NCBI RefSeq assembly: GCF_016545825.1
Contig: NC_052620.1
Location: 10,664,001 to 10,728,000 of the forward strand
DNA length: 64,000 bases
Reading direction: 5' to 3'
From: Eucalyptus grandis
Lineage: Eukaryota; Streptophyta; Magnoliopsida; Myrtales; Myrtaceae
The translations under genes were made by a program, and so were the position numbers. Positions 23,972-35,601 of the stretch are shown here, piece after piece (position 1 is the stretch's first letter; every line of letters begins with the position of its first letter). The notes under the pieces were generated by a model. It was not told the DNA's origin. It saw only the letters and a program-made list of their open reading frames with translations, and searched no databases.

Positions 23972-26900
23972 TGTCACGCCCCGACTCTCGGGCACGCACC
24001 CATCCCTCACCTTGGTTGATTAATAGTTACGTCCCAAGACGCATCACCAACCCCTTTCATTTTAATATGCATGTGGAAGCAGATAAAATAATCCCTAGAC
24101 AATAAAACAATATGATAGAAAAGTAGGGCTATATTTTTCACAATTGTAAAACCACGACCAAACTTTTATACAAGCGAACCTCATAGTATATATTACAATA
24201 CTATTAACAAGCCAAATCTATCACACAATAGATCCCAACTTAGGGTTTGCAAAACAGGGTGAGGTCTCAGTCTTCATCCAGGTCATACTTCGGATCATCC
24301 TTGGGATCCTCCTCAGACTCCTCCTCTGGTTCCTCATCAAGGTCCTCCTCTTCGGGTTCTTCCTCCACAGGTTCCTCCTTCTCAGGTTCCTCCTCCTAGT
24401 TCTCTTCTGGGTATACCTCTTCTTGTTCAACCTCTCCTTCTAGCATGCTTTAACTGGAGTCTACTGTTGATTGCTTAGGAGATCGGGGTCACTCTCGAGC
24501 TTAGGGTCTCTGGCATTGGTCACCACTCGGTCCTTAGGATCTGCAGTCCCTTCTCCAAATGCTTCCTCTAAAACGAACAGAGATACATCACCCTCTTGCA
24601 TGGGACTCTCCCTTCGCCCATCATGATATTCATGATAGCACGATCGATACTCGTGGGGCTCAGGTCATCTTTGCCCACATTAACCCAGATGGTCAATTTA
24701 ACCAGAACGTACTCTAGTCCTTCCGTGTGAAGGTGTATCGGGAAGTGAGTTTCTATCTCGGTGACTTCTTCGGATATACCAAAGTACATAGGAGGACGAG
24801 GAGCTGGAGGTGCTACCATCTAGGGACCTAAAATGTTGTCCCACAACCAGGATGAGGCTACGTCTCAGCAAGTTCTATCCCCTAATACCCGATTAGGAAG
24901 CCAATATACTCTAGAGGCTATCTAAGCACAACACGAGTCAAAGAACTTACCTTGGCCTCAGTTCCTCCTTGCAAGTTAGTATATATATCAAATATACACT
25001 ATCACATCACATCACTCAATCAGATCGAATCATCGATCAATGGACTTAGTCGACTACATGTCATTTAGACAATTTCCCAGTCATTTTAATCCACACTATT
25101 CATTTTCCCCAATGGTATACATCTAGTCACCGAGCCACATGCATTCTCTAAGGCGACATACTTAGTCACCAAGCCACGTGCATTCTCAGAAGCGATATGT
25201 CTAATCACCAAACTCTATGCATTCTCCAAGGCAATGTACTTAATCTCCGAGCCACGTGCATTCTCAAAGGCGATATAAAAAATCACCGAGCACGTGCATT
25301 CTCTAAGGTGACGTACTAATCACCAAGTCACATGCTATTCATAGGTGATTTATTTAATCAACGAGTCACATGCATTTTCCAGGACGACACTCTAGGTATC
25401 CGAGTCACGTGTTACAACTATCTTTCTCATTACTTTATATTTAATCCATAAGTCACGTGCATTCTCCAGGACGACTTTCTTGGTCTCCAAGCCACGTGAT
25501 ACAACATTATTTTCTATCACTTTATACATAGCCCATTAAAACATAATTGGCGCTTTAGACCCACACTTGGTCATTTTCCAATCAATTTCTGAAATTGAAT
25601 AATTTAGGAATAAAATCCTAAAAGCATAATTAATTCAATTAAGCACAAATTAACGCTCAAATAAATAAATAGACTGCACCACAATGATCAGCATAAAATT
25701 TTGGTCATCGTCTATCTTAGCCTAATTTCCGGAAAATAAATAATTAGTTAAATAATTACGAAAATTATCAAATAAATGCAATAAATTCAATTTAGGCCCG
25801 TAATGCCTAATTGGAAGCCGAGACGAGCCCGGAAAATTACCGAGATTCGTTCAATAAATATTAGGACCTATTTCCTTGCTAACTACACTATCCATTTGCC
25901 TAATATGCGTTGATAAGTCTCTAATTTAATTATTCTAGTCTAATCTATCCACCTAATTGCACTTAATTAAATCTAATCAACCCCTAAACATCATTAGTAT
26001 ACTAAGTGAGGATTAGTGAGCAAAAATCACTTGATTAACGAATGGGTCGGACCAAGCCGATGGGAACGTCATGGGAGATGTTTCTTCTCAAAGCGGGCTT
26101 AGGTTTTGAGGCCCGGAAACACCTCAAAACGGGCCCGACACCTCGTTGGAAACCCACAAAACAGCCCTCTGTTCTGAGCTGAAAAACCGAAGAAACAAGG
26201 TTGGTTAGGGCGGCAAGGACCGGTGGAGACTTTGGTGGCTTGAAGGGGCGGTCTACGGCAGTCGAACGGGCTCCGGCGTGCTTCTACAACCACTCACAGC
26301 TGCTGAACAACAAGGTGGATGATGGAACAACATTGCTGGACGGCATGAGGGAGGCGGCAAGGCAGAGGCTCGCGTGCAGGCGGCGGCGTGCAGCTTGAGG
26401 TCCAACGAAGGGTGACGGCTTGCAGCGTGGACGGTGGCTTCTCTTACTGGGTTTCTGGTCTTCAAAAAGCAGCAATGGAGATGGAGAAGGGGCTATTGCA
26501 CGGTTGAGGGAGAGGGAGAGGGAAGAGATAAGGTTGGAGGAAAAGATTTAGGAGACAAGGGCTCCACTTGCCTCAACTTTCCAATGCTTTGTCCCCTTGA
26601 TCTCATCCTAGCCAAGCATCCTTCCTTGGCTCATAATGAGCCACCAAGGCTTGTCCATGGACACTTGAAATGGTCCAAATGGCTAGGGGAAAGGGGCACA
26701 CGAAATTCAAACATTTTCTCTTCAATTAGACTTGGTTTCTTGCTCCATTCATCATAATTCAGCCTTAATAAATTCATTCAACCCACCATCGGTCATCTCG
26801 GCATTTTTCTCACCCATGGATCCATCTTGCATCCCAATTACGCGATAAAAAACAATCCTACCTTTTTTCTGAACAAAAATAATCCTATGCTGGCTTTTCC

Positions 26901-27522
26901 CAAAAAAGTCTCGGGTTGCAGAAAAATATTCTGAGACTGAGTTGACGTTCCTAGAATTTATTGTGACATGACAGAATCTTTAATTTCTAAAATCGGACTT
27001 AAATTTGGGGTTAATTTCACTCAGGCGCATTTTTAGCGTAACCTAGGCTTCCAGGTAGTTTTTAGAGATTTTTAGTGCAAATGACCCGTGATCGATTTTC
27101 TTCGAGCCACAATGAACCCACTCGATTCATTGACAACTCTTAGTTGTCGTGAAATATCGAGGATTGAAATATGGACACAAGGTACCAAAACAATAGAATA
27201 ATCAATCCAGAGCCGGTCGACAAGAATTTTCCAATTTAGTGATGTCACCCACGATTAGCCACACATCTCAGTCGAGCAGACCTATCTCTGATCTCAAATT
27301 GATATTTAACTGTGCCGTAATGACCTCTAATGATGAGCACGGTCGAGAAGTCGATTCCTGGTCGAATTCTTAAGTCTATTGTATTAAAATTCCTTAATAA
27401 GTTTCTTGAATAGTCTAGTTATCTCGAGAGTGATCAGCTTTAAGAATAGCCCTATAGGCGCGTCGATAAAATACTCGATTTATTCAGTAGAAAATATAAT
27501 CGAAAAAATCTGGGATGTCACA
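23972..27522 (-). mobile_element. Gypsy-like solo LTR 3 (unit C)
   Basis: TGTCACGCCCC..GGGATGTCACA, 3551 bp, perfect TSD gatgc at 23967-23971 and 27523-27527. Units A (12066) and D (63345) have uninterrupted sequence at the same point. Minus strand 24270-24460 encodes an acidic Glu/Asp-rich run broken by a stop, and no polyprotein is present. A tandem array with repeated CACGTG lies at 25117-25500. A GC-rich segment occupies 26040-26500. Confidence 0.88.
25117..25500 (+). repeat. G-box-containing tandem array in Gypsy-like LTR 3
   Basis: A repeat of roughly 40 bases built on 'gccacgtgcattctccaagg' is repeated about eight to nine times with drift. Six copies retain an exact CACGTG (first 25175-25180, last 25493-25498). 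CACGTG is the core bound by plant bZIP and bHLH factors. Function here is untested. Confidence 0.8.
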
Positions 27523-28269
27523 GATGCCTCACCAGCAAAAGGGCTTCTCACTTGGAATTTTTTCTTTTAAAAAAAATTGTATTTTTTTTAAAGTTTATCT
27601 TTTTTGTCTTTTTTTTTAGTTTTTTGTAAAAGCAGAAAAAGGAAAAAAAAAAGAGAAAATAAGGGAAGAAAATAAGAAAATGTAAATGACGAAAATGCTC
27701 TTGACTAGTTGGTCAGGTTAGGTCCTTCTTTAAGACCAACATGGCCACTTCAGATCCTTATTTGAAATAAGATTCACTTTCAGCTTTTATTTGAAAAAAT
27801 GATGGCACTATAGGCCCTATTTGAGACATTGTTTACTTCAAGCCCTCATTTGAGAAATTGAGGACGTTTCAAACCCTTATTTGGAATTTACCCTAAATAA
27901 TTACGTCATATGTCATTCACTTTCATCACAGAAAAACATTTATTGATTTACACCAACTAAAGTTAAGACTACTAGCTTCATTTTGTTAATTGATTTTCCT
28001 CATTGGCATCATACTTGGATGTTGCAAATCTAGTGGGATTAAGGCTCAATGAACTATCAATACTTATAAATTGTTGGGAAATTTTCATGATTTTAAACTC
28101 TACATAGCCCTTCTTGACACTTTTGTAATTCTCATAACACTTAACAAAGTCATGAATTAGGGCTTTATAAACTAACTCTTAGAATTTACCAAGCTTCACA
28201 AATTTAGTGGTAGAGCGGTATGTTCTTTGAATTTATCTAGTAATCCATGCAAAATGTTCAATTTCTTAA

Positions 28270-29604
28270 GCCTCGCGTATTTCCACCCCCATTGTTGGCT
28301 CTTAACACCCCCTGTCAAATTGAATTGACTACATTATCCTTTACAGGTTCCACTCTTGATTTAAAATTATTTCTTACCTTTTTTCTTTCTTTTCTTTTGT
28401 TTCAATTTTACTAAAAGACAAAACTATCAACATCACCGTCAAACAATTTTTTTTCGCCCTTGCCACTTTTTTCATACATATTACATCACTGCATTTTCTT
28501 CATGTATGTCTTCTTCTAAAGTTATCTCCATTGTTGTGAACTGAGCAAGCACTATTTATATATCGAAGTAACAAGATGTTAGTTCTCTTTACAAATTGTT
28601 ACTTCATTTCCAAAGATTATCCTCCTGATTGTGAATTTTGACTTTGATATTGTGTTTGATGTATATATTATACACATTTAACTCATCTTTCATTTGCATT
28701 GTTTTTTGTAGTGCATGTGGAAGACAATATCGTTTTTTGCTTAAATGTATTTATTATTGATGAAACTGTGAAAGGAGAATAGCAATCCATCGAGTCTACA
28801 AATTCATTTGAAACTTTACTAGGTAATTTTTTAATGCTAGAGGATCTTTCGAGTAGTGTATGGATGCATCTTCTCGCTCAAGATTATGTTGCCTCTATAA
28901 AAAAAAGTCAAGGAGAGACAATTTTGTTCTTTTTGGCTATGAGAGGGGAGGTAGTTATGGTGATCGACATTCTATAGCAAGTCAGAGAAGAAAATTGGAT
29001 CTCATTTGATTGACTATCCTCTTGAAGTTTATTGCTATAAATAGAAAAATGTATTAGGGTCATGTAAAATGTCTAATGCATTGCACAATAAATAATTAAA
29101 AAAATTGACAATTAGATTTGTTGAATAAAATGAAAGTTGAGTAGTTAAAATATACTATCTTCAACACAATGAAACATACAAAAGTTATAATTAAAAAAAA
29201 AAAAAACGCGTACTAGAATTGGTAGATGTTTCTTTCACTCTTAATTGTGCTTAGGCAATTTTTTGAATAATAATATCCAACAATATACCAAATAATTAGC
29301 TTTTTTTTTGTCAAATAATTATCAGCTATATACCAAATATTTTTTTTTCACTAAAAACTAAAAAAGAAGAAAAGAATGCAAGCAATAATTTTAAATCAAG
29401 AGTAGGTCCCACCTTTTAATGAGTGTTGTTTGAGAGGAGTATGGGTAATTTCGTCTCTAGAAAAAAATGAAACAAAAGAAAAAAGAAGAACGAAAAAATA
29501 AGAAATAATCTTAAATCAAGAGTGGGACCCAAAAAGGATAATATAGTCAATTCAACGTGAAAATGTGTGTTAGGAGCCAATAAAGGGTGGAAATAGTGTG
29601 AGCC
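28270..29604. mobile_element. TIR transposon, non-autonomous (unit C)
   Basis: 1335 bp with ~100-base inverted ends (tatttccaccc, ggctcttaacac and tgaattgact segments mirrored at 29470-29604). The flanking 8-bp repeat tttcttaa is at 28262-28269 and 29605-29612. Unit A (about 12732) is empty. No transposase frame was found. The 8-bp duplication fits hAT; the long TIR fits Mutator-like elements. Confidence 0.8.
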
Positions 29605-29728
29605 TTTCTTAATATCCTTCTCGACTTCAAGAAATGAAGAAATATTAGGATGTCATAGCTTTTCCCTACCAAATCCTCAAAATGGTTCACCACCTTGCTC
29701 CTAAAAAATTAGCTTTTGTAGACTCTAA

Positions 29729-30653
29729 GGGCGCGTTTGGTAACGTTTCTACTAAAAAGTGTTCCCGGGAATAGAAATAGAAAAATATTTCTGTTGTGGG
29801 GAGTAATTTTTTAATAGAAGAACGCGTTTGGTAATTGTACAAAATTTTTGTTCCTGGAATAGAAAAAGAACAGAAACACGTTTGGTAATTTTTTTGTTTC
29901 TTTTAATTTTTTAATATTTTAATATTTTTATTTTCTTTTTTCTTTCTTCCTTTTGGCCAGTCGTTGGCCTCGGCCATCACTGGCGACCAGCCGACGAGGG
30001 CCGACGGCCTCGTCCAGCCACGGCAAGGCCGAGCTCGCCTAGCCACCGGCAAGGCTCGGCCTCGCCAGGCCACCGCTAGGTCAGCGTCGCCTAACGATGG
30101 CCCGACGAGGCCGAGCCTGGTCGGTGGCTGGACGAGCTTGGCCTCGTCGGATCTGGGCAAGCTCGAGGCTCACTCTCACCTAGGCGGCGCGAGGTCAACC
30201 TCGCCATAGCCTCGCGAGGCCCAGCCTTGCGTCGGCTAGGGAGGCCAAGCCTCACCCCCACCCAGGCGAGGCCGAGCCTCGTGCGGCCACAGCAAGCCAC
30301 GACGAGGCTCGGGCAGACGAGCCTCGCCATGGTTCGACCTCTCCGGGGGTCGACGATGCTCTAGCGTGTTCGCCGGCCCTCGTTGGATGGTTGTTGACGC
30401 CGGCCATGGCCAAGGCCAGTGACTGGAAAAAGGAAGAAGAAAAATGAGAAGAAAAAAAAGTGTTTCTCAGAAGTGTTCTCAAGAACAAGAAATAAGTTTT
30501 TCTACTTTTTTTTTCGTTCCAAATCTGTTCCTAGGAACAAAAAAATAGATTTTTTGTTCCCGAGAACAAAAGTGTAAACAAACGTGTTTCTGTTCTTTTT
30601 TTATTCCCGGATTGTGTTTTGAGGAACAGAAATAGAAATTGCCAAACAGGGCC
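29729..30653. mobile_element. Harbinger-like fold-back element with GC-rich core (unit C)
   Basis: Ends GGGCGCGTTTGGTAA and GGCCCTGTTTGGCAA (right end reversed) with TAA at 29726-29728 and 30654-30656. AT-rich arms surround a GC-rich centre (29955-30420) that is itself partly palindromic. ORFs in the centre exist on both strands only because stops are rare in GC-rich DNA. Confidence 0.85.
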
Positions 30654-30875
30654 TAAAACTACTTACTAATTTCAAAACCATTGCTTAGTCTTTTCCACTT
30701 CTACAATGCTATTTTCAAGCAAAGTCACAGGGGTTCAATCATTATAATTTGTCTTAGCCCAAAAGGACAACACCATGGCAATAACTATTCAAGTGATCTA
30801 GGTTTAGCCAACTCTAAAAATCAATTCCTAAATTCTTTCTAATATCATTAAGTGATTCTCAATTAACATATTTGT

Positions 30876-31645
30876 TAAAACTATGTCTCGAGTTTGAGTC
30901 GTTGAATGTACTTGATTTGAATTGAATTGTAACTTAAGTTAGATATAAAAATCATGTTAGTGTTGGAATCAGCCAAGCAAAATAGAGAAGAAAATATAAT
31001 TTCAAGACTCATATTTGGATTGTTCTTTGGACTAGTATTGGAAAGTCCACTGGGACTTTGAATTTGACCTTGACTTGGTCAATGTGTCAGAAGAAGAAAT
31101 CAAGAAAATAATGAAAAGAAGGAAAGTCCAGTTGAGTTAGTTTCCTTCTCCAACTAGGCGTTGATTTTTTTCTGGGGTGTGCTTACAATATATATTGCAT
31201 TTCGCAATGCCGTTGTTGAAAAAAAAAAACACTTGCCCCTGTTTGGAGAGAAGCCAAAGACAATAAAGCAAACTGATTGGGATTTATTTGATAGACGAGC
31301 TGTGGGTGTTATTCGACTTTCCATAAAATTTTATCCAGTCTATAGCTTTCTTATTATGGATATTAGAAATCCTATCCACCTTTATAATCCTATCCATAAA
31401 ATTTTATAAATATTATTTATATTGAAATATAATTTTATTTTTGTTAATTTAAGATTTTTTTTATTTGAGAAAAATAACTTTCTTATTATGGATATTAGAA
31501 ATCCTATCCACCTTTATCCTGTTTTCCCTATGGAATAATTTTATCCAGTCTATAGCTTCCTTATATTTGACTTTATCCTATTTTGAGCATGTACCAAACA
31601 CAAAATAGGATAAATTAAATTTTATCTTGACTGCCAAATGCAGTC
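30876..31645. other. Unit C segment replacing A 13115-13505, with a MITE remnant
   Basis: Bases 31400-31645 match the right half of the Harbinger-like MITE at 15430-16796 and end gactgccaaatgcagtc before ttaa. An internal partial duplication repeats 'cttattatggatattagaaa' at about 31350 and 31480. The left boundary was not resolved. Confidence 0.5.
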
Positions 31646-32063
31646 TTAATGCAAAACACAATTTGTAAAGATTTGTATCAAACTACATATTGTAGGTACA
31701 TCCAATAGTAACACTAAGATAGAGATTCGCTCCCTCATATTCCTTAGTCTTAAGATCACCAAGGCAAGAAATTTTCTACTTTCCATAAAATTCAAAGAAG
31801 AATATTAGAGTTTGCTATTGTGATTTTACTATGGGGGGGTGTGGACTCTCAAATGAATTTATTTGAAAACCTATCCTGCACTTGTCTAAGAGTCTAGGTG
31901 AAGCAGTTATTAAGGAACTTGCTCTGTGGTATTGACTTGGTCATATAGATATTGGAAAGCTCATTCTTAACTTAAGAGGACATGAGGAAAGAAATAAATG
32001 GAGTGTCACTCATATATGGCTTCTTTAACTTAACTTCAAGCTACAACTGGTGAATTTATTTTA

Positions 32064-32294
32064 ATGATGCATGCAACGAAGGTGCTGATGATATGTGGAT
32101 GTGCAGCGGGGACGGCTATCGGGTATGCAGGTCAATACAGGGAGAGGAGGATGGGTTGGGTTGGCCTTGCAACAGTGAGCAACTTCTGCAACCAAGTGTT
32201 GGTTTCCGTTGTTTTCTCTTACTTGGCCTTCTCCTGCTACTTGGCTCTTACCATCACTTTTGCCGACAAGCTATCATCTCCTCCCCTTGAGTGA
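32064..32294 (+). CDS. CASP-like (UPF0497) membrane protein, last-exon fragment
   Basis: A 76-codon open frame ending at tga 32292-32294. It has GCAAGTAIGYAGQY, then GW, then NFCNQVLVSVVFSYLAF followed by a further hydrophobic stretch. This pattern (small-residue helix, G-Y/G-W linker, 'FC' before the last helix) resembles the third and fourth membrane segments of plant CASP-like proteins, four-helix plasma-membrane proteins related to Casparian strip organisers. The usual length is about 180-200 residues, so the first two helices are missing and no matching exon was found upstream. The reading may continue upstream in frame to a possible acceptor ttcaag at about 32040. Units A and B have frameshifted versions. 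It may be a surviving exon, a captured fragment or a pseudogene. Confidence 0.45.
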   Translation: MMHATKVLMICGCAAGTAIGYAGQYRERRMGWVGLATVSNFCNQVLVSVVFSYLAFSCYLALTITFADKLSSPPLE

Positions 32295-33867
32295 CTTGAA
32301 AGAGTTTTGACGCAGTTGCGGGTTGTCTGTCGTATGTAGGGAAGAGAAATATTGACACTTGGTTTCTTCTATGCAGATCTTTTTCGTCTTCCACTAGGGA
32401 TCACAGTTTAGTATGCCTTCTTTAGAGATGTACATATATTTTCTCACTTTGAGATGGAGGAATCATTAAGTCTAATGTTCCTATATGTGATCATCCTTCT
32501 GCATGGGTAAGTAGTATCTCAGGTGTACTTCAAGCATTTCTACTTCTCTCTCTCAATTTGGAAGCTGTACATATCTCTGGCAACCTTTAATTCAAAAAAA
32601 CTTAACTTCAGCTACACTTGTGGAGCTAAGCATGGAAATGTCTCTGCGCTTTCCAGAAATGAAAATTTCAGAAGGGAATGAGGGTTACAACTGTAGAAAG
32701 CATTGTATTCTTATCCTTTTGATGATATTCCCAGTTGATTGATGATCGTATTATCGGTCCACGACGAGTAAGTCAACTGGTCCCCATCGGGGTATTTTTT
32801 TGGAGAGACTGCAACAAATGGAATATCAATTCCAAGGAAAAGTGCAAGACGTAAGCCAAGTGAGAAAAGTCAATTAGAACACAGAAAAAGGAACCCTCTG
32901 TTTAGTGGCAGAGTCATAGACTTTTGCCCTGGAGGGCATCTTTTACAAGTTGATGTCTCCATGCCATTTGGATCCCATACGTACACAAAAGAAGAAAGAA
33001 AGAATCGAAGGATAAGAGGTTTATCATTCTGCTTGCCAAAAATTCTCTCGCTAAAAGAAGATGGCTTAAAATAGAATTCAACTCTGGTCAAGAATCCTAT
33101 TGTGCTGCTTTTGATGGAGAAAGGTTAGAAACATTCCATGTGGAGGTATTATGAAGGTCGGGAAGAGAGACACCTATGCAGTGTTGAGGATAAGAGTTGT
33201 GGGTATAGAGAATCAAATTATCTTTGAATTCAAGCTAAAAGCTGCATGGCTAGCTTTGCTTGTTGGACCAAAGTAGTACCCTTATTTTGGAAAATGTCAA
33301 TTTTATTATTCAGCCGCTCATACCTAGCGTAGGCAAACGGTTCTCGCAAAGAAATAAATACTTAGTTCAAACTCTGCATCATAAAGGACCTCATTTAATC
33401 ATCTTATTCAGGATAATATGGCAAAAATCATCTGGTATAGTTCATTGCCAAGCTGGTCCAAGAAATTATTGCCCAAATTCAATTAAAGCCCTGGAATATT
33501 GACTTCAACCCAAGTTACAGCAAGGAATATGTAACAGGATGAAGCGGATAAATGAGTGATTAAGAGCCACCCATCGATATCTTCTCATAAATTTTCGACT
33601 GGCTCTTTTGCGCAGTTGCACACCTGTAAGCCCTCTGCATATAAAACGATGATATTCTAATATGAAGAGCTTGATTATACCTACAAGAGTGATAACTATT
33701 TTTACATGCTTTTAACCAAAAAAAAAAACAGAGAGACAAATTTAAAAGAGAAGATTTGTATGAAGCAAATTGACTAAAGGAGGTCTTGCAAATATTGACA
33801 TTCGAAATACCCCACTAATAAAAGTCTGAATTGGCTTTGATTCGATCTTATATTCTCTTCCATTCCC

Positions 33868-33876
33868 TATAAATAG
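33868..33876 (+). promoter_or_regulatory. TATA box of the unit C MIR169 pair
   Basis: TATAAATAG, 72 bases ahead of hairpin C1. The box and the bases after it are conserved with units A and B although the surrounding sequence has drifted. Confidence 0.7.
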
Positions 33877-33939
33877 ATATACAAATGCAAACAAAAAATT
33901 GAAGCAGTGGACTTGAGTAGAGAAGAAGAAGAGAGGCTA

Positions 33940-34087
33940 ACATGAAGATAAGAGTCTCATTTGGTAGCCAAGGATGACTTGCCTGCTCCGAACTTGCTCT
34001 ATTCGAGCTGAACTAAGTGTTCGAGTAGTTCGGCCCGGTATCAGGCAGTCTCCTTGACTAGTCAGAAAGTCTCTAATCTTTCATGTC
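33940..34087 (+). ncRNA. MIR169: MIR169 precursor C1
   Basis: Mature arm at 33965-33985, identical to A1 and B1. The star arm at 34042-34062 (aggcagtctccttgactagt) carries g to a at 34057, which turns the pair with mature C4 into a C:A mismatch near the 5' end of the mature strand. The loop differs from A1 at many positions while the 21-base mature arm does not, the expected signature of a selected miRNA. Same outer stem (catgaa/ttcatg). Predicted to act on NF-YA mRNAs like its relatives. Confidence 0.88.
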
Positions 34088-34202
34088 AGGCTTCTTCTTC
34101 CTTATAAAAGCAACTACTCCTTGAAGATACAAATTTGTCTGTTCTTTTTTTTATTCACATCACACACCTAGATGCATTGGAATGTTTTTGTGAGGAAGAG
34201 AG

Positions 34203-34396
34203 GCCTTACATGAGATGACGAGTCTGGTTTGTCAGCCAAGGATGACTTGCCTGCTTTGTGCAAGAGGCTTCGATTATGAACGCCACTCTTGTCCATTTAT
34301 GCACACGATTGCATGATCACCAAGCAAGTCATCCTGGCTTATCTGACGTGCTCTTCATGTTCATGTTAGGTCTTCTCTTCTTCTTTGAAAGCGTCT
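34203..34396 (+). ncRNA. MIR169: MIR169 precursor C2 (5' C variant)
   Basis: The mature arm at 34233-34253 reads CAGCCAAGGATGACTTGC then CTG, so its first base is C where A2 and B2 have T. C-starting miR169 members exist in other plants. The star arm at about 34323-34343 (agcaagtcatcctggcttat) still pairs well, and here the gact/agtc part pairs without the T:C break of A2. The outer stem ggcctta.catg / catgttagg is retained. A 5' C would be expected to change AGO preference compared with 5' U. Second member of the unit C pair. Confidence 0.88.
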
Positions 34397-35195
34397 ACCT
34401 TCCTTGGGCCACAGGTGCATCGGGAGTCAGCACAAGAAATTCTACAAAAGTTGCGAATGGCATTAATATAAAAACCCAAAAAGGAAAGGAAAATTGAAAA
34501 TTGATTTTTGCGGTTTTGCTATGGATATGGGATACGCCAATTGTGCAGCTTTGATTATCGCGAGAACACTTCAACGCATGGCTATGTGCAGATGATGAAT
34601 GCGTCGAGAATGTGTGGCTATATGCACCGTCGATGACACATGCAAATCAACAGTTTTTCACCGACAAGCTCGGGATCCGATTGCTTTTCGGTTGCTGTCT
34701 ACTCTCCCGTTTTGGATTTTGCCAGCACACACTTCAATCGAACATTTTAAGTGCTATGCAGTGGCGTCAAAATTTAAGATTTGTAAATGGACATTTTTGA
34801 AAAGAAAACATTTTAAGTGCTATGCGCTAGTGCGAAAAGTTAGGATATGGAAATTAACATTTTGAAGATAAAATGTCATTTTTGTAAATAGGGACACCTT
34901 GATAATTGATGTAGAAGTATAAAATGATCTCCACAAAAGGCAAAATTTATGCATGTATATGGAATATAAGTGATCATTAGGTCAACTGTGAGGTATGCTT
35001 TCAGTATTTTCCCTAGAAAATTTGAAGAAAGAAAAAAGTGGCAAAGTGCGGGTGCCCACATGTGTGTGCTCAAGAATATGTATTTTCTTTGATCCTAATC
35101 TTATCCCTCTATTCTCTCAATCGAACCACACTAGAATCCGCCATCCGTTGTCATAGTTCACCGGATCATTTGGGTGATTCATGCGCAATTGATCT

Positions 35196-35601
35196 TGTTG
35201 TACTTAATCAGTATATCCATAATGGGGTGCGATGAGAACGCACCGTTTTGTCTTGATATGCTACGATGGAAAGACACCCTTTGAAAGGGTGTGAGTGAGT
35301 CATATAAAAGACTCCTGAAGACAACCGTTGAGATAGTTGGCAGAACGTATGCTCAGAAAGAAATAGTTTTTCCTTTCTCTCCCCTTTCCATCAAAGAAAA
35401 GAAAACGTTCTATTTCTCCTTTACAAACACAATTAGTATTTACGCTGTGGAAATCGGGTGCTTTCCTCGTGATTGCATTCAGACCAATATGAAGTATTTT
35501 TGTTCATGATTCATCCGCAATTCAACGTACGTTCCAAGGTTAATTGTTGTTTGTGCATCGGATAAAAGGTAAGTCGTCTTCTGCCGACTTGAATTCCAAC
35601 C
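35196..35601 (+). mobile_element. Small solo LTR (unit C)
   Basis: 406 bp from TGTTGTACTT to TTCCAACC with gatct duplicated at 35191-35195 and 35602-35606. Units A (about 20466) and B (about 55490) are uninterrupted. TATATAAAAG-like sequence at 35301-35310 could be an LTR promoter. The 3' terminus ends CC rather than CA, so the exact end is uncertain. An ORF at 35291-35509 is unsupported. Confidence 0.6.

Larger units (their letters stand above)
23533..27893. mobile_element. Long inverted-repeat element, unit C, split by a solo LTR
   Basis: Same family as 11617-12358. Left arm 23533-23690, right arm about 27725-27893, net about 805 bp without the solo LTR at 23972-27522. No transposase. Confidence 0.6.

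Noticed and set aside
24221..24480. Acidic Glu/Asp-rich coding stretch on the minus strand
   Set aside because: Interrupted by a stop, embedded in a solo LTR and purely low-complexity. It could be a decayed LTR-overlapping protein tail but cannot be supported.
29903..30488. Proline/arginine/alanine-rich ORFs on both strands
   Set aside because: Products of the palindromic GC-rich core of a fold-back element, where stops are rare in several frames.
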